64,000 nt of DNA. Origin: Delphinapterus leucas (taxonomy: Eukaryota; Chordata; Mammalia; Artiodactyla; Monodontidae). Position numbers and translations under genes: made by a program. Shown here piece by piece: positions 49,105 to 60,949 of the stretch. Within the stretch, counting starts at the first letter, position 1. Each line of letters starts with the position of its first letter. A model generated the notes under the pieces. That model ran no database searches. It was not told where the DNA came from and saw only the letters and a list, made by a program, of their open reading frames with translations. The DNA lies in NCBI RefSeq assembly GCF_002288925.2, contig NW_022097993.1, positions 15,111,692-15,175,691 of the forward strand, in the 5' to 3' direction.

Positions 49105-49624
49105 GCCTGTCAGGGTGTGCACAGATAATCAAAGGTTCTGATAATCCCCAGGACCTGGGAATATGCTATATTTTTATATGGCAAGGGAGAATTAAGGTTG
49201 CAGATGGGGTTATGTTTGCTAGTCAGCTGGATTTAACATAGGGATATTATCCAGGATTATACACTGGGCCAATGTCATTACAAATCTCCTTAAATGGGCA
49301 AAAAGAAGGCAGAAGAATCAGTGTCAAGTGAGGAGATGTGAGAAAGACACAGTCAACAATTGCTGCCTTTGACTATGGAAGGGTGCCTGTAGGCAAAGAA
49401 AAAAAAAATGTAAGCAACCTCTAGAATTTGGGAAAGGCAAGAAAAAGAGGCTTCTCTCCATTAGAGCTTCCTGAAAGGAACACAGGCTTGCTGGCATCTT
49501 GATTTCAGCCCAAGGAGACTTATTTGGGGTACTGACCTCCAAAACTATGAGATAGTACATCTATGTTGTTTTAAGCCACTAAATTTGTGTTGATTTTTTG
49601 CAACAGCAATAAGAAACTAATACA
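49105..49624 (+). mobile_element. MLT1-type solo LTR (ERVL-MaLR)
   Basis: MLT1 LTR blocks in order: 'ataatccccaggacctggga', 'ttatatggcaagggag', 'ttatccaggattatac', 'gggccaatgtcattac', 'agcaacctctagaatttggg' and 'atcttgatttcagcccaagg'. The LTR end 'ttttaagccactaaatttgt' and 'agcaataagaaactaataca' follows. No internal sequence adjoins, so this is a solo LTR. The start is approximate. Confidence 0.85.
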
Positions 49625-49689
49625 ACATGAAACAGTGAGAAGTCTATTTCTTCTAATAACTGAAAGAACAGTGCCTCCAATTATTGTGA

Positions 49690-52600
49690 ATGTATCTAAT
49701 CATTTCTTTCATTCTGTGAGGATTTTCTTTACATCTTTTGAAACTCTATTATTATGGGCTTACTAAATTTGGCTTGTTACATCCCTGTGGTGAATTACCC
49801 CTTTTATCTTTATGCAGTGTCTCTCTTCATGTCATAATACTACTTGGCTTGAGTTCTACATTGTCTGATATTGATACAGCCACACCAGCTTCCTGAAGCT
49901 GTTTATGGAGTATGCTAGTTTTTCACCTTTTTACTTCCAACTTGTGTGTTTCTACTGACAGCATAAATTTGGTCTTGCTTTCTTATCCAGTCTAGCAATC
50001 TGTGTCATTTAATTAGAGTGTTTTCTTTTAGATTTAATATAATGATTGGTGTGGTTTAATTCTATCTTCTTGTTATTTATTATCCATTGCCCAAGCTTTC
50101 TTCTACAGTTCTTTTCTTGCTCTTTCCCTATCTTTTCATTTAATAAAATATTTTCATTTATGTCCTCTATTGGCTAGTTAGTCACATCTCTTTCAATAGA
50201 GGCATCCTTAACTCATTAAAGTATATATAGTATTGATATAATGCCATTGTAAACTTCATACTCCCCAAGTCTTACTCCCAACTTCTGACTTTATAGATGA
50301 ACATTCTCACTTTCCATATCTGACTTCACATTTCACAATTTCCACTTCTTTTTTCCCACCCTCAACTTTTCCTTCCTTTTTCCTACATTACAAATACAGC
50401 AAACATATAATATAATTTCATTCAACTGCCTGCCCCAACTGTGCAACTATTGACATCTTTTCCAAATACATCTGAGAACTTTTTTATTTCAGTTATTTTA
50501 TTTTATAATTGCTAAATGTTTACTTGCTTTGAATAGCTTCCTTTTTTATTGCTGAAAATACCTGCATTTTTACTCATGAAAATGACATGTTTCCCTTTAA
50601 ATATATTTATAATAGCTGTTTTAAAGCTTTTGTATGCTAAATCCAATTTCCTTAGTCTTTTGTGGTCAATTTATATTGACTGCTTTCTCTCTTGACATTG
50701 GATAACATTTTACTGTACTTTGCATGTATAGCAATTTTTTAAATTGCTGGACATAATGGGTGATACATTTTAGAGACTCTATATTCTGTTATCCTACATT
50801 GAGAAATGTCGTGTGTTCTAGCAGGTAGTTCAATTATTGCCTAATCACCTTGGACGCATGTAGACTTGATTCAGTGCTTAATTAGGGCAGATATGTGGAA
50901 AGATCAATGAGTTTCCTAAGGTCACCTAGCTTGATGATCCTCAACCTAGAAATGCTGAATCCCTTGTTGATCTTATTGAGTTTGGTTTTGAGCTTAACAA
51001 GAGTGTGTCTAGAGCAAGTTCTTTCTCTACAGTAGCTCATTCCTAAGTATGGTATTTCTGGTATCTCAGATGAATAACCTATGCATTAAAATGTTTTCTC
51101 TATCCTGGCTAGGCCAGTACTAAATAATTTCTCAGAATCTTTGCCCTTTAGTCTTGTTTTTCTGCTCACAAACTTAACAGCAGCTGCTGTTCTGTAAACA
51201 TCATATTTTCTTGCTCTGCACTTACATGGACCTCAACCCTCAACCAAGAACTTGTGGGGAAGCCCTATGTAGGCTTCTTATGTTTCACTCTACTTCTTTT
51301 CTAAGTGCCCCACCTCTCAGACTCCAAATTGCTTTAGAAGACATTAATTCTCATCTCAGATTCTTTATCTCAACACAGTGACAATATTCTGGTTTGGGAA
51401 ATTGTTCACAGGCTGGGATGATCATAGGCTTCATCTTGTGAACTTATCTCCTATCAGGGATTGACATCTTATGATGTCTGTTTTTCAGGACTAATGACTT
51501 GGCCACATATGTTTTGTTCATTTTTATAGTTGCTGCTGGTAGGAAGGTGATTGTAATAACAATTATTCTGTCATGTCTGGAAACAGATATTCCTTCTTTT
51601 TGTCTACCTTTGCTCTATTCATTGCCAAAAAATAATGTCTAAAATCTTCAAAAAAATTTATGAATCCTGTCTATTTGTTCCTGTATTTGTCAGTTTTTGT
51701 TTCATGGTTTCAAGGGTCTATCAGGTGCATCTACTTTTAGAATTGTTATTTCTTTTTGAAAATTTGGCAGTTTTATAAATCTGAAACGTCGCACTTTATC
51801 TCTAGTGATACTATATTTTTAAATATTTTTTTCTTTCTCTTAACTGGTTTTCCCAGTACATCTCTTGTTCCTATTACTTAACTTTTAAAATGCCAGTGTC
51901 TTTATATTTAAAATGAAAATGTTGAAGATGTCATGGATTTGCATTTGTGTATTTTAATCCATTCTGAAAATCTCTCCCTCCAATTTTGTGTACTAAGTCA
52001 ATTTACATTTAATGTAATTAACTATATGATTAGATTTGTTTACAGTATTGATATTTTTCTGTTTCCTTTTTGTCTCTCTTCTACTACTACTTTTGGATTA
52101 CATGATTACTTTTTATTATTACATTTCATCTTTTCTATTGGCATACAGTTATATGACTTTATATCACTTTTTAAGTGGCTGTTTTTCAAGTTAAAATCAT
52201 TAAGTAGGAAGAAAAAGAGGTAATAAGAAGAAAAGTACAATAATTTGTTACCTAAAGTTTTTCAAAGTTTTATCTAAGAATATTTTTTCAGCAGAAATAT
52301 TTATACTCTAATACACACCCCAGTCAAAACTGTGTTATTCTTCACTCACGATTATAATTAAAATATTTAGTCAATATCATTTAGGGATGAGGCATAATTG
52401 GAATCCATCAAGTCTGTGTTTCAATCATAGAGCTTACACTAAATAGTTATGTAATCTTGGGCAATTTTCTTAAGTTCACTTACTATATGGATCCTTATCT
52501 ACCAAATGAGGATAATGGTATGTATGTCACTTGTTTTCATTTCTCCTTTCCTGCTTATTTTGGACGAACTTTTCTTTTTTTAATCAGTCAATTAATTTCA

Positions 52601-53280
52601 GCATTCTCATTTGTCCTCTCTATAAATGTGACTACCGTTGATCTTCGAACAATATGGGATTTTGGGGTGCTGAGCCTCTGTGCAGTTAAAAACTACACAA
52701 GTTTTTGTAACTAACTGCCCTCTGAATCTGCAGTCCCTCCATATCCTTTGCTCTCTATCCATGGATTCAACCAACCTTAGATCATGTAGAACTTAGTTTT
52801 TACTATTAAACAAAATCCATGTGTAAGTGGACCCATGCAGTGCAAACCTGTGTTGTTCAGTGGTCAACTGTATATCTGTTTTACTTGTTTCCCCAGTGAC
52901 TTTCTCCAGCAATTACAATATACATTCCCTTAACACAATATAATTTGAATTAATATACCATTTTACCTATTGTATGTCTATCATTTCACTTTTCATATGA
53001 GAAAATTAAAACAGTATATTTCTGTTGATACCATCTATCTTTTGGTCATTATTATGAATCTCAAAGTACATTTTTATTATCATTTCTCTAAATAACTAAA
53101 TGTCTTAATTTAAAACAATCAAGAAAAGAGAAAAATAACTTACATTTACCCATGTTTTTATTATTTTTGCTATTCCAGACCTGAATTTTTATCCAAAATT
53201 ACTTCCTTTTAGTCTGAAGATCTTCCTTTAATATATCTTATGCAGGTCTGCTGACAACTATATGTATCAAATTATTTACA
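49690..53280 (-). mobile_element. Old L1/HAL1-type sequence, minus strand
   Basis: The plus strand reads as reversed old L1. ORF2-start blocks lie at about 49790-50100 ('gtctgatattgatacagcca'). ORF1/5'-UTR-like blocks lie at about 50480-51100 ('aatatatttataatagctgt', 'gctggacataatgggtgata', 'agagactctatattctgtta'). A second ORF2-like block lies at about 51900-52270. A block at about 53130-53265 reads 'acatttacccatgtttttat' and 'atgcaggtctgctgacaa'. The order suggests two overlapping or rearranged copies of similar age. A Tigger MITE interrupts at 52635. All frames are destroyed. Confidence 0.6.
52635..52870. mobile_element. Tigger-type MITE with TA target duplication
   Basis: The left end is ccgttgatcttcgaacaata and the right end is gtgttgttcagtggtcaactg. 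TA dinucleotides flank it at 52633-52634 and 52871-52872, as expected for a Tc1/mariner insertion. It sits inside the minus-strand old L1. Confidence 0.85.
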
Positions 53281-54181
53281 AATATTATAAGTGAAAAATA
53301 TATGATCACAGTGATAGCAGGATCATTATATTTAACACAAAGTAGTGTTTTGGTTTTTTAAAATATTTACAAATTAGACAATGTAGGACATTTCTAACTT
53401 ATTCTGAAGGAGTTTATGCCAACTTGATATATTAAGCACATACATATTTATGAAGTCAGCCATTTCTTTGGGGCTATAGGAATTAGCTCTCTATTGATTA
53501 TGCCTAGCTATCTGTTATGTGTGTGACAATATGAAAATGGTCACAAGCTGCTTCTACTGATTTACTGTCCAATAAATAATTAATTTTCATTTCTTACTGA
53601 TTATATGCTTCCATAATCATTTCACTTCTCTTTGTGGTATCATTGTCAGTTTTAGAACCCAAACAATTTATACATAAAAATTAAAAGTCAGTTGTACAGA
53701 CAATATGCACTGTCAAATAAAGCATCTCCTGGCTTGCCTATTTGCACGAGACAAAAGGATATATTATTCTGATTACTAGCATCAACTCTTCTAACTATAT
53801 TGCACAAACCTCACTTAAATAAGCAGTAGAGGTGGTTTTGATTGATCATAGAAGATTTCAAATTGTCGAATGTCAGAAACACGCCACTGCAAGAGATAAG
53901 ACAAGGCTTCCCAGAGGAAGAATATGCAGGGTACAGGTTTCCAGGTGAGAAAGGAGCCAGGGAGCACTTTAGGAAATTATCCTTAATTTTTCATTCATCT
54001 TTGTATTCCTAAATAGCTACTCGTGGAAATTACTGCTAGTATGTGATTTTGGAGCGGAAAGCAAGTCAATGAAGTAGAAAAGAAAAGAAAATAGACGAGT
54101 ACTCAAATATTATTTCCTCAAGGACGGGGGTTGCATTTTTTCTTGTATTACCATGTCTATTAATGCAATACCAGGAATTCT
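53281..54181. other. No recognised feature
   Basis: 900 bp of AT-rich DNA without recognisable repeat or gene. Confidence 0.5.
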
Positions 54182-54384
54182 TTTTGTTTGTTTGTTTTTT
54201 TAATATTTATTTATTTATTTGGTTGCACCAGGTCTTAGTTGTGACAGATGGGCTCCTTAGTTGTGGCATGCAAACTATTAGTTGTGGCATGCATGTGGGA
54301 TCTAGTTCCCTGACCAGGGGTCGAACCCAGGTCCCCTGCATTGGGAGCATGGAGTCTTAACCACTGCACCACCAAGGAAGTCCC
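54182..54384 (-). mobile_element. Older tRNA-Glu SINE, minus strand
   Basis: Reverse cetartiodactyl tRNA-Glu SINE: (TTTA)n tail, repeated 'ttagttgtggcatgca' units, then 'ctagttccctgaccaggggt', 'cgaacccaggtcccctgcat' (B-box region) and 'ccaccaaggaagtccc'. It is more diverged than the CHR-2 copies. No clear target duplication. Confidence 0.85.
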
Positions 54385-54541
54385 CCTAAGTCAGTTTTTT
54401 CCTATTGTGTTCTCGGAATAAAGAAGTTTTTTTAAAAATATTCACTTGGGTGAAATAAAGTGTTTCATCTAAAACATGGAGTAATTCTGTATGTTCTGTC
54501 TATAAGGACTACCTGACATCAGTCCTAAAGGAAGAGAAATA

Positions 54542-54748
54542 CAGTTGATCTTTGAACAACATGGGTTTGAAGTGCACTGGTCCAGTGTTTTGATATATGG
54601 ATTTTTTTCAATAGTAAATACTATAGTACCACCAGAACTCTGGATATGGGGGAACCCCAGGTGCAGAGAGCCAACTGTAAAGTTACACTCAGATTTTCGA
54701 CTGTCTGGAGGGTCATTAACCCAACCACTAGATTGTTTGAATCAACTG
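54542..54748. mobile_element. Tigger-type MITE with TA target duplication
   Basis: The left end is cagttgatctttgaacaaca and the right end is ttgtttgaatcaactg. TA flanks it at 54540-54541 and 54749-54750. No coding capacity. An open frame across it is spurious. Confidence 0.85.
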
Positions 54749-54962
54749 TATAACTATCCAAACAAGGGTTTCAGATTTGTTTGCCTTGGTTTTCTTTCAG
54801 CAAAACTAGCTAACATGAAAATACCTTGGAAATCTTAAAAGCTTCCATTGATGTAACTAGAAGTAAAGGCTTAATTTACTTCTGGATTTCTGTGGTTACT
54901 GAGAGCAAATGATTCTCCTTTCTGTTCTTAGGGTTACCACTGAGATTAAAAAGTGCATTCCA

Positions 54963-55168
54963 GGGGCTTCCCTGGTGGCGTAGTGGTTGGGAGTCTGCCT
55001 GCTGATGCAGGGGACGCGGGTTCGTGCCACGGTCTGGGGGGATCCCACGTGCCACGGAGCGGCTGGGCCTGTGGGCCGTGGCCGCTGGGCCTGCGCGTCC
55101 AGAGCCTGTGCTCTGCAATGGGAGAGGCCACAACAGTGAGAGGCCCGTGTACCGCAAAAAAAAAAAAA
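54963..55168 (+). mobile_element. CHR-2 SINE with target duplication, low divergence
   Basis: Well-preserved CHR-2 unit with many intact CpGs ('gtccagagcctgtgctctgc'; 'gggacgcgggttcgtgcc'), ending in an A run. The direct repeat aaaaagtgcattcca (54948-54962) / aaaaagtgcatgcca (55169-55183) flanks it. It looks like one of the youngest insertions in the window. Confidence 0.95.
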
Positions 55169-55337
55169 AAAAAGTGCATGCCAAAATAAAAAGGTTTAAT
55201 TTACAGTTTAGTTGTACTTTTGTTACGTTTTAAATAGCTATAAAAATTATAACTAATTTTAACCTATTTTTCTGTTTTTCATTGTCACTGTGAAGGATTT
55301 CCTTCATATTAACTGACCAAGTAAAAACAAGCCCTAT

Positions 55338-55602
55338 GCTTGTGGTTGCCAAAGGGGAAAGGTGGCGGGAGGGATCAATTAGGAGGTTAGGATTGACATA
55401 TACACACTACTATATGTAAAATAATCAACAAGGACCTACTGTATAGCACAGGGAACTATATTCAATACTCTGTAATAACCTATATGGGAAAACGAATCTG
55501 AAAAATAATAGATATATGTATAACTAAATCACTTTGCTATACACCTGAAGCTAACACAACATTGTGAATCAACTATACCCCAACATAAAATTTAAAAAAC
55601 AG
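55338..55602 (+). mobile_element. L1 3'-UTR-only insertion
   Basis: Only the last roughly 265 bp of a cetartiodactyl L1 3' UTR: 'tgtggttgccaaaggggaaa', 'gtatagcacagggaactata', 'gtaataacctatatgggaaa', 'gaatcaactataccccaaca' and an A-rich end. The repeat caagccctat at 55328-55337 and 55603-55612 marks the target duplication. Confidence 0.88.
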
Positions 55603-55834
55603 CAAGCCCTATAATTAGATCAACTTAGAGCTGACCTCAACATCAGAACCCATTCCTATCACAAACCTAGTTCATAGTCAGTGGGTCTGACTAGGAATCA
55701 GGATGTCTCCTCCCACTTCACTCATCATAAGAATTAATATGATCTGTATAAAGTATATTGTGTTCTTTACCAAAGTTATTTATTTATACTGCCTGTGTCC
55801 TGTGAGCTATCTAGATCTGTGGTTTGCTATCTGT

Positions 55835-57330
55835 TATTAATATGGAAAATTTCTTAGCTAGTATTTTTCAAATTATATCAAATATTTTTTCTGCCCCAAT
55901 CTCTTTCTTCTCCTTTCGGCATTCCAATCATATGTCTATAACATGTTTTGTAATTGTCCCACAGTTTATGGATATTCTATTTTATTCATTCTTTTTGTTC
56001 TTTCTTTGCATTTCAGTTTAGAAAGATTGCGTTCACATATTTTCAAACATGCTGATTCTTTTCTCAGGGTCATCCATCCTACCGATGAGCCCATCAAAGG
56101 AATTCCTCATTTCTGGAACTGTTAATTTCAATGTTGTTAATTAGTAGTGCTTTCTTTTGATTTTTTCTTAGAATTTCTGTCTCTCTGCTTACATCATCCA
56201 TCTGTTCTTCGTGGTGTCTACTTTTTCCATTAGCACCATAATATTAATCATAGTTTCTTTAAATTTCCTGATGGATAATTCCAAAGTCTGTCATATCTGA
56301 TTCTGGTTCTGATATTTAACTTGTCTCTTTAGGTTGTGTTTGCATTTGCTTTTCTTTAGCCTGCTGTGTAATCTTCTGTTTAAAGCCAGATGTGTTGTAT
56401 TGGGTAATAGTAACTGACATATATAGTGTTTAGTATGAGGTTTTATGTTAATCGAGCTAGTAGCTGCTTGTGTTCAGTATTTGCTATAGCTTAGGTGCCA
56501 GAAGTTTCAAACTTCTTTAATGACCTTCTTTATATCTCCCATGAAATCCTTGGGTTTCCCTAAGAATTCCTCCTCAGGTAGAGTGTGCACCTTGAAGCTC
56601 TTTCAGCTGTAAACCACTATAATTAGAGAGGAGTCCTGCTGACATGGTGGTAAGATGAACAGATTTGGATTCACTCTGTAATCTTATATTTAAATCTCAG
56701 CTTTTTAGTGGACTTATAACCCTGGTGTGCCCTCTACAAGTGTTTCTCCACTCTTAGGTGAGATAGGAAACTACAGGGGTCAACAGTCAGGGAAATACCT
56801 TCTCCTGGACAAGATAAGGCTCTGATAAAGTATTTTGTCCTAGAGAGAAGACATTTTTATGGAGAGCCTTAGCAAGGCTAAACATATTTTACAATGGTTA
56901 CTCCTCCCTTTCCCCCTTGAGGGTCTCTCTCTTGACTCTTCACCATGGGAACCTGATGGGTTTCCTAAAGGTCAAACCCATCAAAGTTTAAGGTCTCCTT
57001 CAAACTGGGGCTCCAGCAGTTTCTCACTCTCAATCTAGTAAACACACAGCCTCCAGAAATTCATCAAATTTAAATGTTAAATTCATCAAATTGCCATTTA
57101 AATGTTTCTATCAGTTATGGTTCAGCAGCTTCTGTTCTGGGAAGCAGACTTCAGCTGCAACCATCCGGGTTCATCTCTCTCTTCAAATGTCAGAGTGGTG
57201 GTTTGTCCTGCGCCTCAGTTCTCTGAAAAGTCCTACACATCATTGATTTCAGTTTCCTCAGCTTTGTCCTGTCATTAGGATGGGAATGATGACTTCCTAG
57301 TTCTTTACATGTCAGGACTAACATGGGAAG
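55835..57330 (-). mobile_element. Old L1/HAL1-type 5' region, minus strand
   Basis: Reversed ORF1/5'-UTR sequence: 'atcaaatattttttctgccc', 'aattgtcccacagtttatgg', 'tttaaatttcctgatggata', then the less AT-rich 5'-UTR-like part with 'ctctttcagctgtaaacca' and 'aaactggggctccagcagtt'. It overlaps in content with 50480-51100 but reaches further 5'. No intact frame. Confidence 0.55.
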
Positions 57331-57704
57331 TCTCCCAAAGCATGTATTTAATACAGTGAAAAAATATCCTCAGTAAAATGCCTATATTAGTATGTGTAGT
57401 AGATAAAAGGAAATACTGAGATACAGACAAAAAGAAACACAGAAGAAAATAAGAGTATTTCTTTATAGTCTAGACAGAGCAACAGTTTGGTAGAGAAATA
57501 TTTGAGTGATTAAACAATTATAGCACTGGAGGGTAATACATGTATATTGAAGAATAAAATAGGTAGGTAGTGTTTCCTTTAAAATATCAAATATTTAAGA
57601 AAATCTTATGATGAAGCTGAGTTTTTAACAGTTATTAGAAGGAGAAATTAATTATATGCAGGATCCAAACGAAAATGCACAATATTTACAAGGGTTTAAG
57701 TAGA
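57331..57704. other. No recognised feature
   Basis: AT-rich spacer between two L1 fragments of opposite orientation. Confidence 0.5.
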
Positions 57705-58745
57705 AAGGAAAGACAGAACACTCTTTGAGGTAGATTACAGCAATATGTTTTTGGATCTGTCCCCTAAAGTAAAGGAAGTAAAAGCGAGTAAACAAATGGG
57801 ACCTAATTCAACTTAAAAGGTTTTGCACAGCAAAGGAAACCATTGACAAAATAAAAGACAGCCTACTGAATGGGCAAAAATATTTGCAAGTGATATAATA
57901 GATAAGGGATTAATATCCAACACATAAACAGCTCATACAACTCAACCTCAAAAAAACAAACAGCCCAATTAAAACATGGACAGAACTGGATAGATGTTTT
58001 CCAAGGAGGAAATACAGATGGCCAACAAGCACATGAAAAGATGTTCAACATTGCTAATCATCAGGGAAATGCAAATAAAAACCAAAATGAGATATCACCT
58101 CACTGTCAGAATGGCTACTGTCAAAAATATCACAAATAACAAATGTTGGCGAGGATGTGGAGAACAGGGAACCCTTGTGCACACTTGGTTGGAATGTAAA
58201 TTGGTGCAGCTATTATGAAGAACAGTATGGAGGTTTCTCAAAAATCTAAAAGTAAAACTACCATGTGACCAAGCAGTTCCACTCCTGGGTATGTATAGAA
58301 AAAAAGAAACAAATCACACCCACCCCAAAAAAACTTCAAAAACATATATGCACCCCAATGTTCATAGCAGCATTATTTACATGGAAGCAACCTGAGTGTC
58401 CATCAACAGATGAATGGATAAAGATGATGTGGTGTGTGTGTGTTTATTTGTTGCAAAATGGATGGACTAGGAGGGCAAGTCAGACAAAGAAAGACAAATA
58501 CTGTATGATATTATATGTGGAATCTAAAAAATACAACAGACCCACAGACATAGAGAACAAACTAGTGGTTGCCAGTGGGAGGCGAGGAGCAATATAGGGG
58601 TGGGGGAGTGGGAGATACAAATTACCGGGTGTAAGGTGGACTCAAGGAGGTACTGTACAGCACGGGGAATATAGCCAATATTTTGTGATAACTGTAAATG
58701 CAAAGTAACTTTAAAAATTGTACCAAAAATAAAAATAACCGAAAA
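57705..58745 (+). mobile_element. 5'-truncated L1 (ORF2 end and 3' UTR)
   Basis: Plus-strand L1 from 'gacagaacactctttgagg' through 'aacaaatgggacctaattca' and 'gcacatgaaaagatgttcaa'. The Zn-knuckle-like block CWRGCGEQG follows at about 58149-58175, then the 3' UTR ('ggtactgtacagcacgggga'). Stops and indels break ORF2. Similar 'aaaggaaagac'/'aaaggaaagaa' motifs on either side may be the target duplication. It is a different, more diverged subfamily than the 60950-64000 L1. Confidence 0.8.
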
Positions 58746-58841
58746 ACAAAAAAGGAAAGAAAAGAATAATATTGTAGAGAAATATATAACACAACTGAAA
58801 AGGGGTAAATTGGAACTGTCCTGGGCTTGAAGTAACACAGG

Positions 58842-58872
58842 AGTTGAATCTAATTAGTGGTTAGATTCAACT
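58842..58872. repeat. Perfect 12-bp inverted repeat, 7-nt loop
   Basis: agttgaatctaa (58842-58853) and ttagattcaact (58861-58872) are exact complements. A further partial copy ttagattcac follows at 58881-58890. No promoter, terminator or RNA gene context is apparent. Confidence 0.85.
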
Positions 58873-59119
58873 AATTAAGATTAGATTCACTTAACTAGAT
58901 GTATGACATTTCACGTTTCTGAGTTAACGATTTTCTCATGTATGAAATCAGAGTAATATCTTGCCTCTCATTCTGTGGCTCTAAAAAAAATAAGTGGCTG
59001 AATAGTTTATTTAAATGATCTAACAAAGGTTTTGCCATATTTTAGATCTTTGAGAAATTTCTTTCCCCTGACATTTAACTGATGGAGGTATTCTCACCTA
59101 TTTTTCCTTCACAGCCAAT

Positions 59120-59333
59120 TTTTTTTTTTTTTTTTTTTTTGCGGTACGCAGACCTCTCACTGTTGTGGCCTCTCCCGTTGTGGAGCACAGGCTCCGGACG
59201 TGCAGGCCCAGCAGCCATGGCTCACTGGTTCAGCCACTCCGTGGCATGTGGGATCTTCCCGGACTGGAGCACGAACCCGTGTCCCCTGCATCAGCAGGCG
59301 GACTCTCAACCATTGCACCACCAGGGAAGCCCA
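59120..59333 (-). mobile_element. CHR-2 SINE, minus strand, with target duplication
   Basis: Poly(T), then 'gcggtacgcagacctctcac', the CHR-2 body, and the tRNA head ending in 'caccaccagggaagcc'. The direct repeat cacagccaat at 59110-59119 and 59334-59343 is exact. Confidence 0.95.
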
Positions 59334-59343
59334 CACAGCCAAT

Positions 59344-60949
59344 ATTTAACTGTAGCAATCTTGTCAACAAGTGAACTTTTGGTACTAGAATGAACAGTAG
59401 ATTGAAATCTAGTTGCTTGGGAATTTGGGAATGGAAGCCTTTAATGTAGGAGCTAGTTGAAGATAAAATTTTAAATAGACTACATTCAATAAAATTTAAC
59501 CTTTACTTGGCAAATCAGGATGAAGATTATCAGTATAATTTATTAAACTGCACTGTGATGTGCTCACCTGGTTTAATATTAATTCCTTCAATAGTTATTA
59601 TCACTTGCAATGTGCATTGACACGTTACAAAATATGATTGTGAACAAAACACATGGAGCCCTGTACTTTCATTGTAAAGAGTCTAGTGGTGATTCTAAGC
59701 GGTTAAAAAACTGTATAATATTCCAAAATATATATTTCTCTTAAAAGTCTTGTTTTCTTCTCAGCAGTCTGTACATCTCACTGAGATGGTAAATGTAATG
59801 TATTAAAGAAATTACATGGTGCATAGTAAGTTGTCAACCATGTTCATTCTCTCCCCTTCCTTCCATTAAAAACCTTCTGACTCATTTTCCCAACTACTAA
59901 GAGGTATTTTTTTTTCTTTTTTATTATGGGGAATCTTGTGAAAGCTTTTTGATACCTTTGTGCCTAGAGGATATTTTCACTTGTTTTCAGATTACCACTT
60001 ACACTGAGGTTTAAAAAATCTTCCCTCTGGTTGGTTACAGCACAATTCTATTTGGTAGTGCAATATTCCATCTGAAAAATGTACCATTAAGGGCACTTAC
60101 AAATTAGTAGCTAGAAGAAGCAAGTGATTGTACTAAATGTTAACAATATTAGTAGTCTGTATTTTTATTATAATTTTAAAATTCATTTTAAAATGAAATA
60201 AAAAGTTTATTGGTTTAGAGATTAATGAAATAAGTTTATACTTTTTTATTTTTATATTACTTTCTCATATATAGCACATTAACATATTTTACTGATATTC
60301 TCACTCAAAAATTATAATAATATGCAGCTTTTGTGTATTATATTCATAGTAAGTACACTTTAAATTTTTATAAATAGATTAATATTTAAATAAGCCTTCA
60401 TTGTGAATTTAGATCAAAACCAATGGGGAAAGAATAAAACGTGTATACAGAACTGTTGATTTTCATATAGGACATGAATAAATGGATGAAATAATAATGT
60501 CAGAGGTTGTAATTAATACACTGTTAGTGAAAGAGGATGCAAGTTGATGAAAGAATATTTAAGTCTACACACCTATAGTTTACTGACCTTCGTAAATTGG
60601 TTTCTAGGGAAGAGTAGCCATAAAGAGAGGGATAAATATGAGTAGCTTTTTTTATTCATACAGCAAATGCAAGAACTATACCAATCTGGTACTTACATAA
60701 TTGAATATTTATCTATTATTTCCCTTAATGCAGAAGTTTCAATCAGAAAGTCACTAAGAATTTGTTTCAGAAAACGTAAAAGTATGTACTTTAAAAAATT
60801 TTTTCCATCATATATTTATTGAAGATTGAATAATTGGTTGGCATTTACCAGGCACTGAATATATAGAAAGTTTTTTTTTTTTTTGAAGTCCTCCACTGTG
60901 GAAAATTTTCAGAATAATAGCTCAGGACTTAAGCCTTACCAAATGTGTG
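59344..60949. other. AT-rich DNA, no recognised feature
   Basis: 1.6 kb without gene or recognised repeat. A T13 run lies near 60873. Confidence 0.5.

Noticed and set aside
52457..52714. 85-residue plus-strand frame as a short gene
   Set aside because: It spans reversed old L1 sequence and the start of a Tigger MITE.
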